Positions 1-7,936 of a DNA stretch of 64,000 nt are shown here, piece by piece; position 1 is the first letter of the stretch, and each line of letters starts with the position of its first letter. The DNA is from Acidobacteriota bacterium (GTDB taxonomy: Bacteria; Acidobacteriota; Terriglobia; Bryobacterales; Bryobacteraceae): contig JAPKZB010000095.1 in NCBI GenBank assembly GCA_026393985.1, forward strand, positions 1 to 64,000, written 5' to 3'. A program made the translations under genes and the position numbers. The notes below the pieces were generated by a model, which saw nothing but the letters and a program-made list of their open reading frames with translations, was not told where the DNA came from and ran no database searches.

Positions 1-235
1 AAGCGAGGCCGTCGTGCGCGGTTCATCCCAAGCGCACAGGCCGAAGCGAGGCCGTCGTGCGCGGTTCATCCAAAGCGCACAGGCCGAAGCGAGGCCGTCG
101 TGCGCGTGTTCATCCCAAGCGCACAGGCCGAAGCGAGGCCGTCGTGCGCGGTTCATCCAAAGCGCACAGGCCGAAGCGAGGCCGTCGTGCGCGTTTCGAA
201 AAAAGCGCACAGGCCGAAGCGAGGCCGTCGTGCGC
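1..235. repeat. Tandem array of a ~43-bp palindromic (REP-like) unit
   Basis: A 43-44 bp unit repeats from the first base; unit starts are at 1, 44, 87, 131, 174 and 217 (last one partial). Each unit junction carries an imperfect palindrome: outer arms GCGCAC/GTGCGC, inner arms GGCC/GGCC and a 7-nt loop GAAGCGA. Complete palindromes lie at 32-62, 75-105, 119-149, 162-192 and 205-235, with a right half at 1-19. The spacer between palindromes varies (GGTTCATCCCAA, GGTTCATCCAAA, GTTTCGAAAAAA). The array probably continues upstream of the window. It is open in several reading frames, which artificially extends the following gene. No function is visible; REP-like extragenic palindromes or a transcription-attenuating hairpin cluster are the obvious readings. 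Confidence 0.9.
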
Positions 236-307
236 GGTTCCGAAGAAAACAACTACATCTGGCGGACAACGGAGGAGAATTTCCTCCCGCCGCCCGGACT
301 CCACTAC

Positions 308-1918
308 TTGCTCGCCCTCTTCCTCCTTTCGAGCTGGTTTCAGGAACCCGCCTCCCACCCCTCCCCCGCCGGCGCTCCCGCTCATGTTCTCCTGCGGGAA
401 GAGTCGGTTCTGGTGGAGCCTGACGGACGCCAGACCATCACCACCCGCGGCGTTCTTCGCATTCTCACCCCCGATGGCGTCCGCTACGCCCGCGCCGCTG
501 TCTCCCTCCGCCCCGGCCGCCAACTCATCGAGTTTCGCGCCTGGGTGCAACCGCCCGCCGCCGCACCGCGGGAGCTCGGCCCCAGCGCGTTCACCGACCA
601 GCCCTCATCGTTCCCAGCCTCCCGCCTCCGCCAGGTCGCCGCCGCCGTCCCGCCGGGAGGCCTCTTCTTCTACCAATCCACCATCGTTGCCACCGGTGCC
701 CTCCCCCAGCACGAATTCGAGTTCCAGGACAGCGAACTCCCGGTTCGCCTCAGCCGCTTCCGCATCAAGGCGCCCGCCTCCTGGGACCTCCGCCCGGTCC
801 TGTTTGCCGCCCCAGCCGTCCGCACCGCCAACACCTGGGAGCTCCGCGAACTACCCGCCCATCCCCCGGCTCCCCCCCGACTCGCCCTCACCCTGCTCCC
901 CAACCATTCCACTCTTCCCCGCTTCGCCACCTGGGCCGATGTCGCCGCCTGGCTCGCCGCCCGCGTCGATCCAGCCGCCCAAACCACGCCCCCGCTCGCC
1001 GCGCAGGCGCAACAACTCACCGCCCACCTCCCGCAGCCCCGCCAACGCATCGCCGCACTCGCCGCGTTTGTCCAACGGCTCCCCTCCCTCCCGAACCCCG
1101 ATGACTTCGTCCCCGCCCCCGCTGCCCAAACCCTCGCCCGCGGCGCCGGCGACTCCCTCGACAAAGCCACCCTCCTCCGCGCCCTCCTCCGCGCCATCGG
1201 CATCCCCTCCTCAATCGTCGCCCTCAACGCCGCCGGCCGCGTCCGCCCCGAATGGCCCTCCCCTCGCGTCTTCAACTCCGCCGCCGTCGCCATCCCACTC
1301 GATTCCGGCCTCCTCTACTGCGATCCCTCCGCCCCCCACCGCTCCCTCGACGGCCTGCCCGCCCTCCTGCTGCGCGAAGGCGCCAATCTCGAAACGGTCC
1401 CGGGGAGCCCCGGTGAAATCGACCGTAAAATCATCCTCCGGCTCGAAGACAACGGCCGCACCACCGGACGGCTGCTCGAAACCGCCCGCGGCGCCGCCGC
1501 CAACGTTCGCCGTGCCCTGCTCGCCTCCGGAACGTATGACGCCACACTGGCGGAACAGCTGCAAGCCCGCATCGTTGAACTGAAAACGCAAGACGATCCC
1601 CTGCAAAACGTCGTACATGTGTATGTCGAGTATGGGCAGGACAACCGCCTCACCCCGGCCGGCCGGCTATGGAGCTGGAACCCTCTGGCGGCCTGGGAAG
1701 AGTTTGCCGGTTCGATCTCCGTTCACGAGAACGTTGAAATCGAACTCCCCGCCGGCTGGGCCGTCGAACAAATGCCGGAACCTGTCCAGTCGAACGGATT
1801 TGCCGCGGCCTGGTATCTGCAGGATCGTCAGTTGGTCATCGACCGCTATCGGCGTCCCTCCTCCGGAGGCGCCATCGCTGTCGAACGCCTGCCACTTTTC
1901 CTCAAAAAATTACCCTAA
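308..1918 (+). CDS. Exported DUF3857/transglutaminase-like protein, apparently catalytically dead
   Basis: About 536 residues from a TTG at 308. That start gives a hydrophobic signal-like N-terminus (LALFLLSSWF); the longer open frame runs into the upstream repeat array and is not credible. A purine-rich GGAGGAG lies at 271-277, but too far upstream to fix the start. The order of parts fits DUF3857 proteins: an N-terminal beta-rich region, a transglutaminase-like core near residues 280-345, then a C-terminal beta region. In the core the usual GDCKDKA motif reads GDSLDKA and the usual FNHV motif reads FNSA, while the Asp motif (YCDPS) remains. The catalytic Cys and His therefore appear lost. 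Function unknown; probably a periplasmic or envelope protein. Confidence 0.7.
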   Translation: MLALFLLSSWFQEPASHPSPAGAPAHVLLREESVLVEPDGRQTITTRGVLRILTPDGVRYARAAVSLRPGRQLIEFRAWVQPPAAAPRELGPSAFTDQPSSFPASRLRQVAAAVPPGGLFFYQSTIVATGALPQHEFEFQDSELPVRLSRFRIKAPASWDLRPVLFAAPAVRTANTWELRELPAHPPAPPRLALTLLPNHSTLPRFATWADVAAWLAARVDPAAQTTPPLAAQAQQLTAHLPQPRQRIAALAAFVQRLPSLPNPDDFVPAPAAQTLARGAGDSLDKATLLRALLRAIGIPSSIVALNAAGRVRPEWPSPRVFNSAAVAIPLDSGLLYCDPSAPHRSLDGLPALLLREGANLETVPGSPGEIDRKIILRLEDNGRTTGRLLETARGAAANVRRALLASGTYDATLAEQLQARIVELKTQDDPLQNVVHVYVEYGQDNRLTPAGRLWSWNPLAAWEEFAGSISVHENVEIELPAGWAVEQMPEPVQSNGFAAAWYLQDRQLVIDRYRRPSSGGAIAVERLPLFLKKLP

Positions 1919-2022
1919 AGATGGGACTCGCCGCATGCGGGAACCAAGTTAGACTTGTAGCACTCCCAAACGACTAGAAGCAGTGCGGCCGGTTGTGGTC
2001 GCTGGCTGAATTCGCAACCAAT

Positions 2023-2877
2023 ATGAACACTCTTGTTCTTCGTCAGTTCATTCTTGCCGGTCTCCTGCTCCTCAACGGAGCCCTCCTCGCCGCCTTGGTT
2101 TACTGGTTGCGCTTTGAAATGATCGCAGCGGTACTGTTTCTGCTCGTTCTTGCCGCGGCCGTGACCTTCCTGCTCCTGTTCGGACTGCATGTCACCGCAG
2201 GTTCCAGAGACACCCGGCCCTACCGCGTCGTCATGGGCTACCTGCTCTGGGCTTCCTACCGCGGCCACCGCTTCTACGTCCAAAGCCTCTACCTCGCCCT
2301 CCTGCTGACTACGGTGTGGCTGACCGGACCCAATGCCATCTTCTATCTGCAGGCCAACTGCGAAAGCGCCGTCGCCACCGGCTTCCTCGGCCGCTCCACG
2401 GGCGCCCCTTGCCACGAACGTCGCGCCAGCGTCCAACTCTATCAACCCTTTCGCACCCTGGACTTCGCTAAAGATCGCGTCTCCTGTGTCGACCCCGCTG
2501 GCACCCTCTACCCCGCCGCCAGCGAAATCGGGCCCGCCGTCGTCTGCCGCAACTCTCCCGCCCGCGCCACCCTGCGCATCGACCGACTCGAACCGCCCGT
2601 CATCGAAACCAACCACATCCGCCGATACCGCCTGCATGGCGCTGGCCTCACCAAGGACCTCTCCATCACCCTCGACGCGCCCTCCTTCGTCGGCAGTTCG
2701 CTATCCCGCGACTCCGATCAGCACCCCGTCGAAGTCGACCCCAACGGCCAGTGGGCCGACGTCTACCTCAGCGTCATGTCCGCGGCCGGCCGGGACCAAG
2801 TGTCGTTCCAACTCGCCAACGAAAGCAACCAGACCGCCGCGTTTACCGCCCCGGTTCAGGTTACCGCTCTGCGATAG
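2023..2877 (+). CDS. Membrane protein with extracytoplasmic beta domain, unknown function
   Basis: 284 residues from ATG 2023; a TTG 30 bases upstream is the alternative start. The N-terminus has two adjacent hydrophobic helices (about residues 5-28 and 33-55). A third follows near 85-105 (YVQSLYLALLLTTVWLTG). The remaining 180 residues look soluble and beta-rich, contain Cys residues in a likely exported segment, and carry a stretch reminiscent of IPT/TIG-like domains (RIDRLEPPVIETNHIRRYRL). It sits between the DUF3857 protein and the DUF1501 set on the same strand. I do not recognise the family. Confidence 0.6.
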   Translation: MNTLVLRQFILAGLLLLNGALLAALVYWLRFEMIAAVLFLLVLAAAVTFLLLFGLHVTAGSRDTRPYRVVMGYLLWASYRGHRFYVQSLYLALLLTTVWLTGPNAIFYLQANCESAVATGFLGRSTGAPCHERRASVQLYQPFRTLDFAKDRVSCVDPAGTLYPAASEIGPAVVCRNSPARATLRIDRLEPPVIETNHIRRYRLHGAGLTKDLSITLDAPSFVGSSLSRDSDQHPVEVDPNGQWADVYLSVMSAAGRDQVSFQLANESNQTAAFTAPVQVTALR

Positions 2878-2910
2878 AATCAAGTCACCGAACTCGGTTA
2901 AGGAGTGCCT

Positions 2911-4287
2911 ATGTTTCGCCTCGATGCGGATCTCCCTGTTGAATTCTGCGATGGAACCCGTCGCCGGGATTTCCTCCACGCCGGAGTATTGTCCACCCTC
3001 GGCCTCGGCCTCTCCCAGTTCGCCGGCCTCAAAGCCCACGGCGCCGTCGACCCCAAAAAGGACGTCAACTGCATCCTCCTGATGCTCGTCGGCGGCCCCT
3101 CCCAACTCGACACCTGGGACATGAAACCTAACGCCCCCATCGAGATCCGCGGCCCCTACAAGCCCATCAAGACCAACGTCCCCGGCATCGAGATCTCCGA
3201 AAACTTCCCCCGCATGGCCAAACATGCCGACAAGTTCTCCATCGTCCGGTCCATGTACCACACCGCCGCCGCCGTCCACGACACCGGCCACCAGATGATG
3301 CAGACCGGCCGCCTCTTCCAGGGCGGCGTCGAACACCCCCACTTCGGCTGCGTCGTCGGCAAACTCCGCGGCCCGAAAGGCGACGTCCCGCCCAATATCC
3401 TACTGCCCCGGCCCATCGGCGCCACCGGCGGCAACATGCCCCACGGCCACGCCGCCGGCTACCTCGGTAAAGCCTTCGACCCCTTCATCCTCAACGCCGA
3501 CCCCTCCGACCCCAACTTCCGCGTCCCGGACATGCTCCCGCCCGACTACCTCTCGGCCAACCGCGTCGACCGGCGGAAGAACTGGCGCGAAGCCATCGAC
3601 AAGTCCGTCAGCAAATTCGAAACCTCCCAGGACGCCCGCCTGCTCGATTCCAGCTTCCAGCAGGCCTATACCCTCATGTCCTCGGCCAAAGCCCGCGCCG
3701 CCTTCGAGCTCCATCGCGAACCGGAAGCCGTCCGCGAAAAATACGGCCTCAACCGCTTCGGCCAAAGCTGCCTCCTCGCCCGCCGCCTCGTTGAAGCCGG
3801 CGTCCGCTTCGTCACCATCAACATGTTCGAAACGGTCTTCGACGAAATCACCTGGGACATCCACGGCTCCAAGCCCTTCTCCCCCATCTCCTGTTACAAA
3901 GACCTCGTCGGCCCCATGTTCGACATGGCCTATAGCTCCCTGCTCGAAGACCTCTCCCAGCGCGGCCTCCTCGCGAACACCATGGTCATCGGCACCGGCG
4001 AATTCGGCCGCACCCCCAAAGTCAATCCCGCCGGCGGCCGCGACCATTGGCCCCAGTGCTGGTCCATCCTCGCCGGCGGCGGCCCGCTCAAGGGCGGCAC
4101 CGTCATCGGCGCCTCGGACGAAATCGGCGCTATGCCCAAGGACCGGCCCACCACCCCGGCCGAAGTCGCCGCGACCATCTACAAAGGCCTCGGCATCGAT
4201 CTTGAAACCGAGCTCCCCGGCGCGCAGGGACGCCCCATCCCCGTCGTCGACCGTGGCACCGAACCCATCAAAAAACTCTTCGCCTAA
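2911..4287 (+). CDS. DUF1501 family exported protein (sulfatase-fold)
   Basis: 458 residues. The start at ATG 2911 is set by an AAGGAG Shine-Dalgarno at 2900-2905; an in-frame GTG at 2905 overlaps that site. A twin-arginine-type signal (RRDFLHAGVLSTLGLGL) lies near residues 13-30. DUF1501 proteins have an alkaline-phosphatase/sulfatase-like fold and are abundant in Planctomycetes and Acidobacteria, but their substrate is unknown. Family-typical stretches are visible: LMLVGGPSQLDTWDMKP, the HDTGHQMMQTGR region, GEFGRTPKVN and GGRDHWPQCWS. It is followed after 3 bases by a DUF1549/DUF1553 gene, the usual partner of this family, so the two are probably co-transcribed. Confidence 0.9.
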   Translation: MFRLDADLPVEFCDGTRRRDFLHAGVLSTLGLGLSQFAGLKAHGAVDPKKDVNCILLMLVGGPSQLDTWDMKPNAPIEIRGPYKPIKTNVPGIEISENFPRMAKHADKFSIVRSMYHTAAAVHDTGHQMMQTGRLFQGGVEHPHFGCVVGKLRGPKGDVPPNILLPRPIGATGGNMPHGHAAGYLGKAFDPFILNADPSDPNFRVPDMLPPDYLSANRVDRRKNWREAIDKSVSKFETSQDARLLDSSFQQAYTLMSSAKARAAFELHREPEAVREKYGLNRFGQSCLLARRLVEAGVRFVTINMFETVFDEITWDIHGSKPFSPISCYKDLVGPMFDMAYSSLLEDLSQRGLLANTMVIGTGEFGRTPKVNPAGGRDHWPQCWSILAGGGPLKGGTVIGASDEIGAMPKDRPTTPAEVAATIYKGLGIDLETELPGAQGRPIPVVDRGTEPIKKLFA

Positions 4288-4290
4288 GCC

Positions 4291-6693
4291 ATGCGCCTCA
4301 TCCTTCTGCTCTGCTGCACCGCGGCCCTGCTGCCCGCCGCGCCGTCGCTCTCGATCCTGCCGAAGGAGGTGACCCTCGCCACCCCCGAATCCCGCCAGCA
4401 GCTGCTCGCCGAAGCCCTCCTCGACGGCGGCGTCCACTCCGACTGGACCCGCCACGCCGCCTGGTCGTCTTCCAACCCCGCCATCGCCGCCGTCTCCCTC
4501 TCCGGCCTCGTCACCCCCAAAGCCGACGGCGAAGCCACCATCACCGCCCGCCACAACAACCTCTCGGCCTCGGTCACCGTCCGCGTCCGCAACGCCGCCG
4601 CCCCCTTCACCTGGTCGTTCAAAAATCACGTCATGCCGGTCCTCACCAAAACCGGCTGCAACCAGGGCGCCTGCCACGGCGCGCTCGCCGGCAAAAACGG
4701 CTTCAAACTCACCCTCCGCGGCTACGACCCCGAACTCGACTACGACGCCCTCACCCGCCAGTCCGCCTCCCGCCGCGTTAACCTCGCCGAACCCGCCCGC
4801 TCCCTCCTCCTGCTGAAGCCTACCTTCGCCATCCCCCACATGGGCGGCCTCCGCTTCAAAACCGACACCCGCGAATACCGCGTCCTCGCCGAATGGATCG
4901 CCGCCGGCGCCCCGCCCCCCGCCGAAAAAGATCCCGAAGTCACCGGCCTCGAAGTCTATCCCCCGGCCTCCATCCTCGCCCCCAACGCGACGCAGCAGCT
5001 CATCGTCCGCGCCCGCTACTCCGACGGCCGCTCCGAAGACGTCACCAACTGGGTCAAGTTCTCCTCCGCCAACGAAGGCGTCGCCACCGTCGACGACTCC
5101 GGCCTCGTCAAACTCACCGGCCACGGCGAATCCGCCATCACTCTCTGGTACGCCTCCAAGGTCCTCTACGCCCGCGTCACCGTCCCCTTCATCAACCAAA
5201 CCCCCGTCATCTCTGACTTCCGCCCCCGCAACTTCATCGACAACCTGGCATCGGCTAAGTGGCAGTCCCTTAACCTCACCCCCTCCAAAGTCGCCGACGA
5301 TTCCACCTTCCTCCGCCGCGCCTACCTCGACGCCGCCGGCATCCTCCCCACCGCCGGCGAAGTCGAAGCCTTCCTTGCCGACCCCGCCCCCGACAAACGC
5401 GCCAAAGTCATCGACCAACTCCTCAACCGCGACGAATACGCCGACTACTGGGCCTACAAGTTCTCCGACCTCCTTCTCGTCAGCTCCCGCAAGCTCCGCA
5501 CCCCGGCCATGTGGGCCTTCTATAACTGGATCCGCGACTCCGTCCAGGCCAACAAACCCTGGGACCAGTTCGCCCGCGATATCTTCACCGGCGCCGGCTC
5601 CACCCGCCAGAACGGCGCGCTCAACTACTTCGTCCTCCACAAAGACACCATCGAAATGGCCGAAAACGTGACGCAGGCCTTCCTCGGCCAACGCCTCACC
5701 TGCGCCCGCTGCCACAACCATCCCATGGAAAAGTGGACCCAGCGCCAGTACTATCAGTTCGCCAACCTCTTCGCCCGTGTCGGTATCAAAAACGGCAGCA
5801 CCGCCGCCGACAACGTCGTCTTCGCCAAAAACTCCGGCGATATCAACCACCCCCGCCTCCTCCGCCCCCTCTCCCCCACCCCCCTCGACGGCCAGCCCAT
5901 GCCGCTCGACTCCACCGCCGACCGCCGCGTCCACTTCGCCAACTGGCTCACCAAAGACAACGACTACTTCACCCGCAACATCGTCAACCGCGTCTGGGCC
6001 AACTTCCTCGGCCGCGGCATCGTCCACCCCTACGACGACGTCCGCGCCACCAACCCCGCTTCGAACGAAGAGCTCTTTGCCGCCGTCGCCGCCGACTTCG
6101 TCAAACACGGCTACGACCTCAAGCACCTCATGCGCACCATCATGAACAGCGCCACCTATCAGCTGTCTTCGGAATCGAACGCCACCAACCAGGCCGATAA
6201 CGTCTTCTACTCGAAGTACATCATCAAGCGCCTGCCCGCCGAAGTCCTCCTCGACGCCATGTCCCAGGTCACCGGCGTACCCACCGCCTTCGGCGGCTAC
6301 CCGGCCGGCACCCGCGCCCTGCAACTGCCCGACGTCCGCGTCCAGAGCCAGTTCCTCACCTCCTTCGGCCGCCCGGAACGCATCCTCTGCGACGCCGCCG
6401 AACGCAGCTCCGACCCGTCCATCTCCCAGGCCCTCCACGTCATCAACGGCGACACCCTCAACAAGAAACTCGCCGACCCCCAAGGCAACATCGCCCTCCT
6501 GCTCAAGCTCGGCCTCTCCGAGAAGAAGGTGCTCGAACACCTCTACCTCACCGCCTACTCCCGCCCGCCCCGGCCCGACGAAACGGCCCAACTCAACAAG
6601 CTCCTCGCCGATGCCAAAGAGTCCCGGCAGGAAGGCCTCGAAGACCTCGTCTGGAGCCTGCTCACCAGCAAAGAGTTCCTCTTCAACTACTGA
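4291..6693 (+). CDS. DUF1549/DUF1553 protein with two Ig-like (BIG2) domains and CX4CH motif
   Basis: 800 residues with a signal peptide (MRLILLLCCTAALLPAAP). Parts in order: a bacterial Ig-like domain at about 22-105; a cytochrome-like segment with the motif CNQGACH (CX4CH) followed by GFKLTLRGYDPELDY at about 120-160; a second Ig-like domain at about 215-295; DUF1549 at about 315-505; and DUF1553 at about 545-795. The Cys motif CARCHNHP inside DUF1549 (about residue 470) is a second, canonical CxxCH. This architecture is a standard partner of DUF1501. Function is unknown; a periplasmic, possibly haem-binding role is inferred from the motifs. It ends one base before the WD40 gene. Confidence 0.9.
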   Translation: MRLILLLCCTAALLPAAPSLSILPKEVTLATPESRQQLLAEALLDGGVHSDWTRHAAWSSSNPAIAAVSLSGLVTPKADGEATITARHNNLSASVTVRVRNAAAPFTWSFKNHVMPVLTKTGCNQGACHGALAGKNGFKLTLRGYDPELDYDALTRQSASRRVNLAEPARSLLLLKPTFAIPHMGGLRFKTDTREYRVLAEWIAAGAPPPAEKDPEVTGLEVYPPASILAPNATQQLIVRARYSDGRSEDVTNWVKFSSANEGVATVDDSGLVKLTGHGESAITLWYASKVLYARVTVPFINQTPVISDFRPRNFIDNLASAKWQSLNLTPSKVADDSTFLRRAYLDAAGILPTAGEVEAFLADPAPDKRAKVIDQLLNRDEYADYWAYKFSDLLLVSSRKLRTPAMWAFYNWIRDSVQANKPWDQFARDIFTGAGSTRQNGALNYFVLHKDTIEMAENVTQAFLGQRLTCARCHNHPMEKWTQRQYYQFANLFARVGIKNGSTAADNVVFAKNSGDINHPRLLRPLSPTPLDGQPMPLDSTADRRVHFANWLTKDNDYFTRNIVNRVWANFLGRGIVHPYDDVRATNPASNEELFAAVAADFVKHGYDLKHLMRTIMNSATYQLSSESNATNQADNVFYSKYIIKRLPAEVLLDAMSQVTGVPTAFGGYPAGTRALQLPDVRVQSQFLTSFGRPERILCDAAERSSDPSISQALHVINGDTLNKKLADPQGNIALLLKLGLSEKKVLEHLYLTAYSRPPRPDETAQLNKLLADAKESRQEGLEDLVWSLLTSKEFLFNY

Positions 6694-6694
6694 C

Positions 6695-7927
6695 ATGCGC
6701 GCCGCCCTCCTACTGCTCGCCACCCTCTGCCGCGCCCAGGACTTCGAAGCGGACCTGCAGCCCGTCTTCCGCAAGTACTGCCTCGATTGCCACGCCCACG
6801 GCGTCAAGATGGGTTCGCTCGACCTCGAAACCATCGGCGGCATCCGCGCCGGCGGCAACCACGGCCAGATTGTCACCCCCGGCAAGGCCGACGAAAGCCG
6901 CTTGTATCTCATGGCCGCCGGCAAAAAAGAGCCCTTCATGCCCATGGACGGCCGCAGCCTCGCCGCCGCCGAACTCGACGTCATCAAAAACTGGATCAAC
7001 GCCGGCGCCAAAGGCCCGGCCGTCGAAGCCGCCCCCCGCTCCGCCAACGCCATCCCCGACATCGCCCCCCGCCTCGCCCCCAAGCCCCAGATCTTCGCCG
7101 CCGCCCAATCGGCCGACGGCTCGCTCACCGCCTACGCCGGCCACAAAGTCGTCACCCTCAACGGCGCCCCACTCGCCGGCCATCAGTCCACCGTCCGCGC
7201 CGTGGCTTTTTCAAAGGACGGCGCCCTGCTCGCCGCCGCCGGCGGCCTGCCCGCCCAGAAAGGCGAAGTGAAAATCTGGGACCTCGCCGCCAAAACCCTC
7301 CGCCTCACCCTCACCGGCCACAAGGACTGCATCTACGCCGTCGCCTTCTCCCCCGACGGCAAAACCCTCGCCACCGCCTCTTACGACAAAATGATCTACC
7401 TCTGGGACACCGCCACCGGCCAACAGCTCCGGCCCCTCAAAGATCACGTCGACGCCGTCTACGCCCTTACCTTCTCCCCCGACGGCTCCCGCCTCCTCTC
7501 GGCCTCCGCCGACCGCTCCGTCAAGGTCTGGGACCCCGCCACCGGCGAACGCCTCTTCACCCTCTCCGAACCCACCGACGCCCTGCTTGCCGTCGCCATC
7601 TCCGCCGACGGCAAACTCGTCGCCGCCGGCGGCAACGACAAGTCCATCCGCCTCTGGGAGCTCTCCCCCAAAGCCGGCGCTCTCAAAAACTCGCTGATCG
7701 CCCACGAAGACGCCATCCTCCAAATCGCCTTCTCCCCCGACGGCAAAACCCTCGCCACCGGCGCCGCCGACCGCACCGTCAAGCTCTTCCGCACCGCCGA
7801 TCTCACCGAACTCAAAACCTTCGCCGGTCAATCCGACTGGCCCACCGGTCTCCATTTCTCGCCCAACGGCAAAACGCTCCGCGTCGCCCGTCTCGATGGC
7901 ACAACCCAAACCTATCCGATCCCCTAA
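6695..7927 (+). CDS. Cytochrome-c-like (PSC1-type) WD40-repeat protein
   Basis: 410 residues from ATG 6695, one base after the stop of the upstream gene. A longer in-frame start at 6611 lies inside that gene and is rejected. A short signal peptide (MRAALLLLATLCRAQ) is followed by a planctomycete-type cytochrome domain with CLDCH near residue 30. From about residue 150 there are WD40 repeats with clear signatures (VAFSPDGKTLATASYDKMIYLWD, LTFSPDGSRLLSASADRSVKVWD). The count is about six or seven blades, enough for one propeller. It belongs with the DUF1501, DUF1549 and pre-peptidase genes as one exported module. Confidence 0.9.
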   Translation: MRAALLLLATLCRAQDFEADLQPVFRKYCLDCHAHGVKMGSLDLETIGGIRAGGNHGQIVTPGKADESRLYLMAAGKKEPFMPMDGRSLAAAELDVIKNWINAGAKGPAVEAAPRSANAIPDIAPRLAPKPQIFAAAQSADGSLTAYAGHKVVTLNGAPLAGHQSTVRAVAFSKDGALLAAAGGLPAQKGEVKIWDLAAKTLRLTLTGHKDCIYAVAFSPDGKTLATASYDKMIYLWDTATGQQLRPLKDHVDAVYALTFSPDGSRLLSASADRSVKVWDPATGERLFTLSEPTDALLAVAISADGKLVAAGGNDKSIRLWELSPKAGALKNSLIAHEDAILQIAFSPDGKTLATGAADRTVKLFRTADLTELKTFAGQSDWPTGLHFSPNGKTLRVARLDGTTQTYPIP

Positions 7928-7936
7928 AGAGCACCC

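Noticed and set aside
1-235. CRISPR array
   Set aside because: Units are contiguous repeats with short, nearly identical spacers of about 12 bases, and no cas gene is present.
14-307. N-terminal extension of the DUF3857-like protein through the repeat array
   Set aside because: It encodes only the repeat (SSQAHRPKRGRRAR-type) and lies before a clear signal peptide.
3400-7128. Open frame of about 1240 codons on the minus strand
   Set aside because: It is antisense to the DUF1501, DUF1549 and WD40 genes, is Gly/Val/Asp-rich low complexity, and is a by-product of extreme codon bias.
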